Assembly (NCBI RefSeq): GCF_049705945.1
Contig: NZ_JBNAMV010000004.1
Span: 1 to 64,000 of the forward strand
Source: Salarchaeum japonicum_A
Lineage (GTDB): Archaea; Halobacteriota; Halobacteria; Halobacteriales; Halobacteriaceae
Direction: 5' to 3'
Length of the DNA: 64,000 nt
Shown: piece by piece, positions 32,819-41,336 of the stretch
Numbering within the stretch: position 1 is the stretch's first letter
Layout: the number at the start of each line of letters is the position of its first letter
Made by a program: the position numbers and the translations under genes
Notes under the pieces: generated by a model
What the model saw: only the letters and a program-made list of their open reading frames with translations
The model's database searches: none
What the model was told of the DNA's origin: nothing

Positions 32819-33829
32819 ATGGACGGCATGCCGACGATGGATTACGAGGCAGCGGCAGATCGAACACTGACATACGTCGAATCCGCCGCACACCTCCACC
32901 CAGAGAACAAGCGGCTTATTCGAGAGTATCACCGCGATATGGTGCTGGCAGACATTAGCGCTGCACAACAACAGAAAGTCCTCGCCCATTTCAAGATCAT
33001 CGCGGATCACGTCGGTCAAACGCCGTTTACGGAGCTCAACAAAGACGACCTTGTAGAGCTCGTCGCGTGGCTGTACACTCGCGGTACGAGCGCCTCAACT
33101 GTCGTCGATTACAAACAAGCGATCAAGCAGTTTTGGAAATGGCTGAACGACGGCGAAGATCCCGAGGAAACGAAGTGGATTCGACGTGGACCGATCGAAC
33201 AGAAACGAATCCTGCCCCAAAGCCTGCTTACACCACACGATGTTCAAGCGTTAGTTGAGGCATGTCCCAACGAGCGTGACCGGGCATTTATCGCCGTACT
33301 GTGGGAAACTGGGGCTAGGATCGGCGAGCTAATCGACCTCCAAGTCAGCCATATTGAGGAAACCACACAAGGGAAGCAAGTGGTCGTCTCCGGGAAAACT
33401 GGCTCGCGTCGGCTCCTCCTGCTTGAATCGGAGCCACACCTGAATGCGTGGCTCGATACTCATCCTAACAGACGGCCGGATGCACCGCTCTGGTGCAAAA
33501 TAGACGAGGGTCAGGGGTCGCCGGACGAAACGATTAGCTACCAGTACATCCGCTTACGGATTCTCGACAAGGCGAGGGGGAAAGTCGGGATTGAGAAACC
33601 CGTCAACCCCCACCACTTCAGACATAGTCGTGCAACCTACCTAGCGAATCATCTCACCGAAGCACAGATGTGTGTCTGGTTCGGCTGGGTGCCTGGTTCG
33701 CGCGTTCCCGGCCGTTATGTCCATCTCTCCGGACGCGACATTGACCACGCGTACCGAACGATGCTTGCTGACCCAAGCTACACCCAACTTTCCGAAAGCC
33801 GTACAGATAGCCGTTTTGACTTAGCGTAA
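32819..33829 (+). CDS. Tyrosine recombinase/integrase
   Basis: A 336-aa site-specific recombinase. Catalytic residues are visible: Arg in ETGARIGELIDL (about 162), Lys in VVSGKTGSRRL, the HxxR box HHFRHSRATYL (about 264) and the nucleophile Tyr in PGRYVHLSG (about 301). The expected second His is Trp in WFGWVPG, as tolerated in this family. The N-terminal 110 residues are a SAM-like DNA-binding domain. It probably moved the island. The start could also be ATG 32828 or 32837. Confidence 0.9.
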   Translation: MDGMPTMDYEAAADRTLTYVESAAHLHPENKRLIREYHRDMVLADISAAQQQKVLAHFKIIADHVGQTPFTELNKDDLVELVAWLYTRGTSASTVVDYKQAIKQFWKWLNDGEDPEETKWIRRGPIEQKRILPQSLLTPHDVQALVEACPNERDRAFIAVLWETGARIGELIDLQVSHIEETTQGKQVVVSGKTGSRRLLLLESEPHLNAWLDTHPNRRPDAPLWCKIDEGQGSPDETISYQYIRLRILDKARGKVGIEKPVNPHHFRHSRATYLANHLTEAQMCVWFGWVPGSRVPGRYVHLSGRDIDHAYRTMLADPSYTQLSESRTDSRFDLA

Positions 33830-33924
33830 CTCATCCAGCCCGACCACCAACTCAGGGGAATCTGCCAGTACTGATCTGGCCCAACCAAGCGTTTTTAACC
33901 TTTCGAGGCTAATAGTAAAACACA

Positions 33925-34029
33925 ATGATCCTTGATGAGGCAGTTGACGAGGCACTTGCTACGTTCGACATGGAGCGTAGCAGCCAAGCCGAAGAGGCAG
34001 GCAAGACGGTCGCCACACTCCAAGACTAA
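33925..34029 (+). CDS. 34-aa acidic microprotein with leaderless promoter
   Basis: Reads MILDEAVDEALATFDMERSS and ends GKTVATLQD. TTTTTAACC (33892-33900) is centred about 29 bases before the ATG, an excellent archaeal TATA spacing. The amphipathic acidic helix is typical for haloarchaeal small proteins. Function unknown; it may be a truncated gene. Confidence 0.45.
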   Translation: MILDEAVDEALATFDMERSSQAEEAGKTVATLQD

Positions 34030-34037
34030 CAACCAGC

Positions 34038-34244
34038 TCAATTGAGCGTCCTGACTTTTCCTGCGAACTCTGACTTCGACAACGCAGGTTCGTTCTTCAG
34101 ATCTGCGCGTCCGACACGTTCAACGGCCTCTTCAGCGAAATCGATCCAAAGCTGCTCGTGCTCTGTAGCGTATCGCTCTTTTGCCTCACTGGGGTACAAA
34201 TCAAGGGTATACGAGGAAAGATCGATCTGGACGTTGTGCTTCCG
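34038..34244 (-). pseudogene. 5'-truncated gene remnant
   Basis: The reverse strand is open for 68 codons, reading RKHNVQIDLSSYTLDLYPSE and later HEQLWIDFAEEAVERVGR before a stop. The translation is native-looking (acidic, helical) but lacks an ATG or GTG and is preceded by an in-frame TAA. It looks like the C-terminal part of an island protein whose 5' end was lost. A TTG start is conceivable. I see nothing else in 34245-34359 beyond AT-rich sequence. Confidence 0.45.
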
Positions 34245-34359
34245 TTATAAACGCGTCTTTATCGGCTTTTGATGCGTGATTCTCTCCCTTAATTACCGCT
34301 TTCATCATCGATAGATAGCTCTTAAACTTCCTAAATCTTACCACGGCGGTGCTTGGGTT

Positions 34360-35235
34360 TCAGTAGTCGGCGGGGCCGGTTTTGTTGCCGTTGTCGTCGT
34401 ATTCGTAGAATCCGGTGCCGGTTTTCTTGCCGAGGTCGCCGGCGCGGACTTTGCGTTTGAGTATCTGCGGGGGTTTGAAGCGTTCGCCGAGTTCGTCGCG
34501 GAGGCTTTCGGCGATGTCGAGGCGGACGTCGAGGCCGACGAGGTCGGTGAGTTCGAGGGGGCCCATGGGGTGGTTGTAGCCTTCGCGCATGCCGGCGTCG
34601 ATGTCGCTGGGGCTGGCGACGCCTTCTTCGACCATGCGGGCGGCTTCGAGGCCGAGTGCGACGCCGAGTCGGGAGGTGGCGAATCCGGGGGTGTCGCGGA
34701 CGACGACGGATTCCTTTTCGAGGGTGTCGACGTAGTCGATGGCGAGCGTTTCGGTGTCGTCGCTGGTCTGTTCGGCGACGACGACTTCGACGAGATCCAT
34801 CAGGTGTGGGGGGTTGAAGAAGTGGAGGCCGATGGCGCGCGAGGGGTCGTCGAGGGCGCTCGCGAGTTCGGTGACGGGGAGGCTGGACGTGTTCGAGCCG
34901 AGGACGGCGTCGGCGGGTGCGGCGTCCTCGACATCCGTGAGTACGTCCTGTTTGAGGTCCATGTCCTCGGGGACGGCTTCGACGACGAGGTCGGCGTTCG
35001 CGACGGCGTCCTCGAGGTCGACGATTCCCTCGATGCGGTCGAGCGCGGCATTGCGCTCGTCTTCCGTGACTTTTCCGCGGTCGACGCCCTCCGCGAGCGT
35101 GTCCTCGATTCCGTCGATTCCCGCGGAGACGCGGTCCGCGTCGATGTCGCGAACGACCACGTCGTGGCCGGCCATCGCCGACACCTGTGCGATTCCGCTC
35201 CCCATCTGTCCCGCGCCAACGACCGTTACGTGCAT
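34360..35235 (-). CDS. 3-hydroxyacyl-CoA dehydrogenase
   Basis: A 291-aa NAD-dependent enzyme converting 3-hydroxyacyl-CoA to 3-ketoacyl-CoA in beta-oxidation or butyryl-CoA metabolism. The N-terminal Rossmann motif is VVGAGQMGSGIAQV (residues 5-18); the signature GLHFFNPPHLMDLVEVV and NTPGF-like RDTPGFATSRLG are present, with catalytic His in LHFFNPP and Glu in LVEVV. Length equals that of single-domain 3-hydroxybutyryl-CoA dehydrogenases. It is the first core gene to the right of the island. Confidence 0.94.
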   Translation of the reverse strand: MHVTVVGAGQMGSGIAQVSAMAGHDVVVRDIDADRVSAGIDGIEDTLAEGVDRGKVTEDERNAALDRIEGIVDLEDAVANADLVVEAVPEDMDLKQDVLTDVEDAAPADAVLGSNTSSLPVTELASALDDPSRAIGLHFFNPPHLMDLVEVVVAEQTSDDTETLAIDYVDTLEKESVVVRDTPGFATSRLGVALGLEAARMVEEGVASPSDIDAGMREGYNHPMGPLELTDLVGLDVRLDIAESLRDELGERFKPPQILKRKVRAGDLGKKTGTGFYEYDDNGNKTGPADY

Positions 35236-35290
35236 GCTCTCGGGTGGGAGCGACGGTCACGAAAACCGTTCGGTCTCGTGGAGAGCGAGA

Positions 35291-35297
35291 TTTTATA
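35291..35297 (+). promoter_or_regulatory. TATA box of the DUF7527-like gene
   Basis: TTTTATA lies 26-32 bases upstream of the ATG at 35323. It supports a leaderless transcript from that ATG instead of the far longer frame open upstream. Confidence 0.6.
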
Positions 35298-35322
35298 CGT
35301 CGCGGCTTCCTCGCTCACGTAT

Positions 35323-37524
35323 ATGGATTCACGTACGGTCGAGCGCGTGCGGTCGTGGTCGTCGGCGTCCGCTGCCGACGGCTACCGCGGCCTGCACGAG
35401 CTCGCTGACCGAGAGTTCTCGGGTGCCGTCGTGGCGGACGACACGTGGCTGTTCATGTTGAACGGCCGCGTCGTGGGGGTGTTCGAGGGGAGTATCGAGG
35501 ACTTCGAGGACGCCTCACTCGACGTCTACGAGGCACCGCACCTCTCCCTGCCGTTGTTGTTCGCGATGCAGGAGGAAGGCGGGGAGACGCAGGCGACCTA
35601 CTACACGAACGACACGCCGCTTTCGGAGACGAACGAAACGCTCGCGGACGCGGGGTTCACGGGCTACGTCGAACTCTCGGAGAACGTTCTCTCCGGCGAC
35701 TACTACACCGCGTACTACGGCGGTCGGTCGCTGAGCGCGGCGTTCGTCGGGTCAAGCGAGGAACTCATCACCGGCGACGATGCGTTCGAGCGCGCGGACG
35801 ACGAAGTCGGCCTGTACGAGGTCGTGAAAGTCGACCTCGACGTGACCGACGTCCCCGAACCACCGGAGCCCGAACCCGACGAATCGGACGACTCGACAGC
35901 GACTGACGCCGCGGCCGCTGGCGCGGCAGCCGGTGCGACTGACGAAGCCGATACAGCCGACACGACGGACGAGACCACGGGAACAGCCGATATTCCGGAC
36001 GCGGAGCAGGCGGACACTGACGCAGACAAGGCTACCTCAGAGGCCGAGACCGCCAGTGAGTCGGCGGCGCCCGCGACGGACGACCCGACGACAGACGAAT
36101 CCGCGATTACGGAAGTCGAGGCCGACACGATCAGCCAGAAAGAGGGCGCTGGCGACGAGTCGGACGAATCGGTGTCGGACCGCCAGCCGAGCGGTGAGCA
36201 GGCGGCCGACGTGAACGCGAGTAGCGGGGTTCGGCCGTCGCCGGAGCGCCCGGAGGTCGAGGGCGTGGAGCAGTCGCCGTCCGCGCGTGCAGTCGACGAC
36301 ACCGAGTCGTCGACCACGGACACCGCGGCGGAGACAGCGACCGCAGCGGAGGCGGCGAACGCCGCAAACGCGGAGGACGGCGTGTTCTCCGAGGAAGAAG
36401 AGTGGCGGGAGACGACGACCGTGCCGTCGCTCGACCCCGAGAAAGCGGCGACTCGGCCGATTTCCGGAGGTGCGAAGTCGTCGTCGAGTACGGCTCAGCG
36501 AACGAAGAAAAAGAAGACGAGTGCGCAGCGGCGCTCGCAGTCCCGCAGCCAGCAGTCCGCGAGTGCATCCGAGCAGGTGGCGACGCTGAAGCAGGCGGTG
36601 GCGGCGCGCGAGGACCGCATCGAGGAACTCGAAGCGCGCGCGCAGGAAGCCGAGAGCGAGACCGAGAAGCTCCGGGCGAAGGTCCGCGAACTCGAAGACG
36701 AGCGTGACACGCTTCGGAACGAAGTCGAGGAACTGCGCGCCGACCTAGAGACGGCGCGCGAGCGAGCGGAGAAAGCGGGTGGGTCCGAGGCGACCGCGCC
36801 GTCTGACCGCACGCCCGCGGACGCGCTCGCCGGCACGAACCTCTTCGTCCGGTACGGCTCGAAGGCTGACCCGACGCTGGACGCCATCGCGGATGGTGAC
36901 GCGAGCCGGGAGGCCGTGAACGCGAACCTCCGACTCGAACACCACACGCAGTTCGACGCGAACGACGTGACGGTCGACGGTGAGCCCTTCGACGACTTCC
37001 TCCAGCAGACCGCCGCCTACCGGTTCGTCTCCTGGATCGTCCGCGACCTCCCCTACGAACTCCTCGACACCGGCCGAACGAAGGACATCGCGGACGTGTT
37101 CGACGCGATTCCCGATATCGACCGTGCCGAACTCGACGGCACCGTCTCCGTCCGCGACGAGGACGGCGAGGAACTGCGCTCGACGTTCGACGTGGTGCTC
37201 CGCGACCGCATGGGCAACCCCCTCCTGGTCGCCGAACTCAACCCCGAACGCGACCCGGTCACGGGCGACGAGATGACGGACCTCGTGGAGAACGCCGAAG
37301 TCGTCGCGTCCGCCCAGGAGACGCTCGGCGGCGCGTTCTACGTCACCGCGTCGTTCTTCGAACCCGACGCGCTGGAGACAGCGAAGGACGCGACCGACGG
37401 CGGCGGATTCCTCTCACGCAGCGACAAGGAGAGCTACGTCAAAGTCGCCCGGAAGTCGGGGTTCCACCTCTGCCTAGTCGAGGACAGAAACGAGACGTTC
37501 CACGTGACGGTCCCAGAACTCTAA
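35323..37524 (+). CDS. Large haloarchaeal protein with acidic linker and coiled coil, DUF7527-like
   Basis: A 733-aa cytoplasmic protein in four parts. Residues 1-180 form a globular domain (ELADREFSGAVVADDTWLFM); 185-390 are a disordered Asp/Glu/Thr/Ala linker; about 410-480 are a long coiled coil (EERIEELEARAQEAE-like heptads); 495-733 are a second domain (NLFVRYGSKADPTLDAIADG to FHVTVPEL). The DUF7527 name is from memory and the function unknown; a DNA-linked or regulatory scaffold is a guess. It overlaps the convergent regulator by four bases. Confidence 0.82.
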   Translation: MDSRTVERVRSWSSASAADGYRGLHELADREFSGAVVADDTWLFMLNGRVVGVFEGSIEDFEDASLDVYEAPHLSLPLLFAMQEEGGETQATYYTNDTPLSETNETLADAGFTGYVELSENVLSGDYYTAYYGGRSLSAAFVGSSEELITGDDAFERADDEVGLYEVVKVDLDVTDVPEPPEPEPDESDDSTATDAAAAGAAAGATDEADTADTTDETTGTADIPDAEQADTDADKATSEAETASESAAPATDDPTTDESAITEVEADTISQKEGAGDESDESVSDRQPSGEQAADVNASSGVRPSPERPEVEGVEQSPSARAVDDTESSTTDTAAETATAAEAANAANAEDGVFSEEEEWRETTTVPSLDPEKAATRPISGGAKSSSSTAQRTKKKKTSAQRRSQSRSQQSASASEQVATLKQAVAAREDRIEELEARAQEAESETEKLRAKVRELEDERDTLRNEVEELRADLETARERAEKAGGSEATAPSDRTPADALAGTNLFVRYGSKADPTLDAIADGDASREAVNANLRLEHHTQFDANDVTVDGEPFDDFLQQTAAYRFVSWIVRDLPYELLDTGRTKDIADVFDAIPDIDRAELDGTVSVRDEDGEELRSTFDVVLRDRMGNPLLVAELNPERDPVTGDEMTDLVENAEVVASAQETLGGAFYVTASFFEPDALETAKDATDGGGFLSRSDKESYVKVARKSGFHLCLVEDRNETFHVTVPEL

Positions 37525-37823
37525 ACTTCGGCTTCTTCGGTGTCGATTTTCATCGACTCGAGCTTCCCGATGATTTCGTCTACTTTGTCGTCGAGTTCGT
37601 CGACGAACTCCTCGGTTCGTTCGGTGGTAATCGCTCCCTGGCTGGACGCCTCGATGAGGTCTTCCTCTTCGAGGACGCGAAGGCTGTACCGGACCTTGTG
37701 GTGCGGGTAGCCGGTTTCGTTCGACATCTTGACGATACCGATGGGTTCGCGCTCGAGGACCATCCGCAGAACCTGGAGGTGCCGTTCGAGCATGTCGACT
37801 TCCTTCTCAAGGCGGTCTATCAT
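37521..37823 (-). CDS. Winged-helix transcriptional regulator
   Basis: A 100-aa DNA-binding protein. An N-terminal coiled coil (IDRLEKEVDMLERHLQVL) probably dimerises it; a winged helix follows (EREPIGIVKMSNETGYPHH then KVRYSLRVLEEEDLI), with C-terminal helices. It is a widespread haloarchaeal one-domain regulator type without a known effector. Its own promoter lies in the 230-base gap before purA, where it could act on either side. Confidence 0.86.
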   Translation of the reverse strand: MIDRLEKEVDMLERHLQVLRMVLEREPIGIVKMSNETGYPHHKVRYSLRVLEEEDLIEASSQGAITTERTEEFVDELDDKVDEIIGKLESMKIDTEEAEV

Positions 37824-38053
37824 GGCATTTGTTAACTTGTCTTTACGGAGTTTAAAGGTTACTCTCCGCGAACGCCTGCTTCTCTCAATTCGAACGCTTC
37901 GATGCGCCCGGATATAACCGTTGTGGGCGCGCCCGACGACATTGGCCGGACGTGCCTACACGGAAGACGAACCCTTCCCGACACGGCACGAACGTGCGTA
38001 TTTTCGGCGTCGAATCCGTAATCGGTTTACCCGGGGCGCGGAACTATCCGACC

Positions 38054-39433
38054 ATGACCGTCACCATCGTCGGCGCCCAACTGGGCGACGAAGGGAAGGG
38101 CGGCGTCGTCGACATCTTCGGCGACGCCGTCGACGTCGTCGCGCGCTACCAGGGCGGCGACAACGCAGGCCACACCGTCGTCCACGAGGGCGACGAGTAC
38201 AAGCTCTCGCTCGTCCCCTCCGGCGCCGTCCGCGGAAAGACCGGCGTCCTCGGAAACGGATGCGTCGTCAACCCCCGCACGCTCTTCGACGAACTCGACG
38301 CGCTCCGCGAGCGCGGCCTCGACCCCGACGTTCGCGTCGCCAAGCGCGCGCACGTCATCCTCCCCTACCACCGCGTCCTCGACGGTATCGAAGAGGAAGC
38401 GAAGAGCGAGGACGACCAGGAAGTCGGCACCACGGGTCGCGGCATCGGTCCGACCTACGAGGACAAAGCCGGCCGCCGCGGCGTCCGCGTCGGGGACCTC
38501 CTCAACCCGGACGTGCTCCGCGACCGCCTCGAATACGTCGTCCCCCAGAAGCGCGCGCTCGTCGAGAACGTCTACGACATCGACATCGACGACCTGGAGA
38601 ACCCCGACGCGTTCGATGTCGACGCACTCCACGACGAATTCACTGCAATCGGCGAACGCCTCGATGAGAACGACATGCTCGTGAACGCCGGGGAGTTCCT
38701 CTCGGCCGCCATCGACGACGGCGAGAACGTGATGATGGAAGGCGCGCAGGGAACCATCATCGACATCGACCACGGCAACTACCCCTACGTCACCTCCTCC
38801 AATCCGACCGCGGGCGGCGCCGCGACCGGCACTGGTCTCAGCCCCGGCGTCGTCGGGTCCGGCGACGTCGTGGGAATCGTGAAATCCTACCTCACCCGCG
38901 TCGGCAGCGGCCCGATGCCCACCGAACTCGGCGGCGTCGAGGGCGACACCCCCGGCTACGACGAACAGGGCGAAGGCGAGAACGAGGAGCTCGCGACATA
39001 CATCCGCGAGGAGGGCGGCGAGTACGGCACCGTCACCGGCCGCCCGCGACGGGTCGCCTGGCTCGACATGCCAATGCTCCGGCACGCCGCGCGCACCAGC
39101 GGCTTCACGGGCTTCGTCCTCAACCACCTCGACGTGCTCGCCGGCCTTGACGAGGTCAAGGTCGGGCACGCCTACGAACTGGACGGCGAGGTGCTGGAGA
39201 CGATGCCCGCCACGACCGAGGAGTGGGCGCGCTGCGACCCCGTCTACGAGACGTTCGACGGCTGGCCCGAGGTCGACTGGGCGACCGTCGCCGACGACGG
39301 CTACGACGCCCTCCCCGCGAACGCACGGGCCTACGTCGAGTACGTCGAGGAGGAACTCGGCGCGCCCGCGTACGCCATCGGCGTCGGCCCCGGGCGCGAG
39401 GAAACTGTCGTCCGCCACGACCCCTTCGAGTAG
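38054..39433 (+). CDS. purA: Adenylosuccinate synthetase
   Basis: A 459-aa enzyme joining IMP and aspartate with GTP to adenylosuccinate, the first step of AMP synthesis. The P-loop GAQLGDEGKGG (residues 7-17), the IMP-binding GGDNAGHTVV and GTTGRGIGPTYEDK, and the GTP-specifying NKxD-like FVLNHLDVL are seen. The ATG at 38054 (MTVTIVGAQLGD) was preferred over 37952, which adds 34 non-native residues. With guaB in this window both branches of IMP use are present. Confidence 0.95.
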   Translation: MTVTIVGAQLGDEGKGGVVDIFGDAVDVVARYQGGDNAGHTVVHEGDEYKLSLVPSGAVRGKTGVLGNGCVVNPRTLFDELDALRERGLDPDVRVAKRAHVILPYHRVLDGIEEEAKSEDDQEVGTTGRGIGPTYEDKAGRRGVRVGDLLNPDVLRDRLEYVVPQKRALVENVYDIDIDDLENPDAFDVDALHDEFTAIGERLDENDMLVNAGEFLSAAIDDGENVMMEGAQGTIIDIDHGNYPYVTSSNPTAGGAATGTGLSPGVVGSGDVVGIVKSYLTRVGSGPMPTELGGVEGDTPGYDEQGEGENEELATYIREEGGEYGTVTGRPRRVAWLDMPMLRHAARTSGFTGFVLNHLDVLAGLDEVKVGHAYELDGEVLETMPATTEEWARCDPVYETFDGWPEVDWATVADDGYDALPANARAYVEYVEEELGAPAYAIGVGPGREETVVRHDPFE

Positions 39434-39475
39434 TCGGCCCATACTTTTCTGAACCCCCGTCCCCACGACTCGTGT

Positions 39476-40522
39476 ATGCGAAGGGGGGTTAGGGCCGCGC
39501 TCGGAATCGCCATCGCCGTCGCGACGCTCGCGTTACTCGTGAACGCCGTCGGCTGGAACGAGTTCTCGCGCGGCCTCGAACGAGCGAACAAACCCCTGTA
39601 CGCGCTCGCCGTCGTCGCGTCCGCCGGGTCGCTCCTCGCATGGGCGCAGGTCGCGCGCCGCCTCTTCCACACAGTCGGCGGCCGCCTCGACGGCGTCGGC
39701 TTCCACACCGCCTACTTCTCGGGATTGTTCGGACGCGCCATCCTCCCCGGCGGCCACGTCGGCGGCATCGGCATCGTCTCCTACGTCCTCTCCCGGTACG
39801 GCTCCGGCGAGTTCGAACGCCCGCTCGTCGCCATCTCCACCACCGAGTTCGCGAACAACGTCGCGTCCGCCACCCTCGCCACGTTCGGCCTGGTGTTCGT
39901 TCTCACCGTCGGCCACAGCAGTCTCTCCGGCGTCGGGTTCGTCGCCGTCGTCGCCATCGCGGGCATGCTCGCCGCGCTCATCGCCGCGTACGTGCTCGTC
40001 GTGCGATTCGACGCCGTCGGCACCGTCAGCCACGCCCTCGCGCGCGTCGTCCGTGCCACCCTCGGTCGCGTCTCCAGTCGCGTCCGCGAAGCCACCGCGG
40101 AGGACCGGGTCGCCGAGCGCGTCAACCGCGCGAACGACGTCGCACGCACCCTCCGCGAGAACCCGCGCACGCTCGCCACCGCGCTCGCCTTCAGCCACCT
40201 CGGCTGGGCGCTCTACGTCCTCCCGCTCTACCTCTGCCTGCGCGCCGTCGACGTCCCCGTCGCCTACCCCACCCTCCTCTTCATCGTCCCCATCGCCGGA
40301 CTCACCGCGGTCATCGGCACGCCCGGCGGTATCGGCGTCGTCGACTCCGCCATCACTGCCCTGATTCTCGCGCTCACTCCGCACGCCGCCGGCCCCGTCG
40401 TCGTCGCCGCCCTCCTCTTCCGCGCCGCCGACTACGGAACCACAATCCTCGTCGGCGGACTGTCCGCGCTCTACCTCACCACACTCGACGTCCCAAGCCC
40501 CGTCGGCGTCCTCCGCGAGTAG
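39476..40522 (+). CDS. Lysylphosphatidylglycerol synthase-like transmembrane protein (UPF0104)
   Basis: A 348-aa protein with about eight transmembrane helices. Conserved family segments are FGRAILPGGHVGGIGIVSYV and IVPIAGLTAVIGTPGGIGVV. This is the flippase-like half of MprF without the lysyl transferase, so it may move a lipid or lipid-linked sugar across the membrane; the cargo is unknown. It starts 42 bases after purA and may share its transcript. Confidence 0.87.
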   Translation: MRRGVRAALGIAIAVATLALLVNAVGWNEFSRGLERANKPLYALAVVASAGSLLAWAQVARRLFHTVGGRLDGVGFHTAYFSGLFGRAILPGGHVGGIGIVSYVLSRYGSGEFERPLVAISTTEFANNVASATLATFGLVFVLTVGHSSLSGVGFVAVVAIAGMLAALIAAYVLVVRFDAVGTVSHALARVVRATLGRVSSRVREATAEDRVAERVNRANDVARTLRENPRTLATALAFSHLGWALYVLPLYLCLRAVDVPVAYPTLLFIVPIAGLTAVIGTPGGIGVVDSAITALILALTPHAAGPVVVAALLFRAADYGTTILVGGLSALYLTTLDVPSPVGVLRE

Positions 40523-40564
40523 GGAACCCGCACGCTTTTGCCGGGCGCTCCCCACCACTCGCGT

Positions 40565-40753
40565 ATGAAGGAGGACCTCCTGGACATCGTCTGCTGTCCG
40601 CTCGACAAACACGATCTCGAACTCGCCATCGACGAGGAGGACGACGGCGACATCGTCTCGGGCACCCTCACGTGCACCGAGTGCGGCGAAGCCTACCCCA
40701 TCAAGGACGGCATCCCGAACCTCCTCCCCCCGGACATGCGGGAGGCAGCCTAG
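40565..40753 (+). CDS. Trm112-family methyltransferase activator
   Basis: A 62-aa zinc-ribbon protein: MKEDLLDIVCCPLDKHDLEL, CTECGEAYPIKDG and IPNLLPPDMRE. This is the Trm112 pattern (Cys-Cys-Pro, CxxC and the IPxLLP tail). In Haloferax, Trm112 activates many class I methyltransferases, including tRNA, rRNA and protein modifiers, by covering a hydrophobic face. The ATG at 40565 is preferred over 40538. Confidence 0.9.
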   Translation: MKEDLLDIVCCPLDKHDLELAIDEEDDGDIVSGTLTCTECGEAYPIKDGIPNLLPPDMREAA

Positions 40754-40784
40754 AGCTTTTTCCCTCGGGCCACGAAGCGAGCGT

Positions 40785-41336
40785 GTGGCCGACACTCTCA
40801 CGGTTCACGTGAACGCCGACGGCCCGCACTCCGTGAGCGCCGACACCGACGGGTTCGCGACCACGGGGTCGTTCGCGCTGGTCCTCGAAAACGCCGGAGC
40901 GCCCGCGCACGTCCACGTTAAACTCGACGACGACCTCCGCCGCGCCGCCGCGGTCGACGACACGAACCACTACGTCGACCGCAACGCAACCACCGTGGTC
41001 GACGTCATCGTCCGCGGCGGTCCGCGCCCGCTGTCCGGCACGCTCTCGGTGTTCACCGGGTACGGCTCCGAATCGGTCGACGTCCCGGTGCGACTCGACG
41101 CGCCGTCGGAGACGAGCGAGGGAGTCGCCGTCGGCGAAGACCTCGCACACAAGCCAGCCCGAGATGGGGAGACGGCGACGGCAGACGTGCTCGTTCCCGG
41201 CGTCGTCTCCGCCGTAGGCGTGCTGTCCGCCGCGCTCGCACTCGTCTTCCTCGACGGACTCGTCGCATCGTTCGTCGCTGGCGTCGCGCTCGTCGGTGCG
41301 CTCGCGATAGCCGGCTTCCTCCTGCGCGCCACCTAG
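40785..41336 (+). CDS. Membrane-anchored beta-rich protein, DUF7524-like
   Basis: A 183-aa protein starting at GTG (VADTLTVHVNADGPHSV). The first ~125 residues form an immunoglobulin-like or beta-sandwich domain (FALVLENAGAPAHVHVKLD); two transmembrane helices fill residues about 138-180. Without a signal peptide the topology is uncertain. The family name is recalled and the function unknown. It overlaps the convergent DR2241 gene by four bases. Confidence 0.8.
   Translation: MADTLTVHVNADGPHSVSADTDGFATTGSFALVLENAGAPAHVHVKLDDDLRRAAAVDDTNHYVDRNATTVVDVIVRGGPRPLSGTLSVFTGYGSESVDVPVRLDAPSETSEGVAVGEDLAHKPARDGETATADVLVPGVVSAVGVLSAALALVFLDGLVASFVAGVALVGALAIAGFLLRAT

Larger units (their letters stand above)
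25192..34330. mobile_element. Decayed integrative element or genomic island next to tRNA-Trp
   Basis: This stretch begins right after tRNA-Trp and ends before the 3-hydroxyacyl-CoA dehydrogenase gene. It differs from both sides by visibly lower GC, long non-coding gaps, gene fragments, and a cargo of tyrosine integrase, HicBA, truncated antitoxin, nuclease-like protein and lipoprotein. I found no direct repeat of the tRNA 3' end near 34 kb, so the exact ends and att sites are not defined. Boundaries are approximate. Confidence 0.65.

Noticed and set aside
34042..34272. 76-codon forward frame near the island's right end
   Set aside because: The reverse strand of the same bases gives a far more native acidic protein remnant.
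33830..34359. Right attachment site matching the tRNA-Trp 3' end
   Set aside because: No copy of GGTTCAAATCCCTCCGGCCCC or a recognisable part was found in this stretch.
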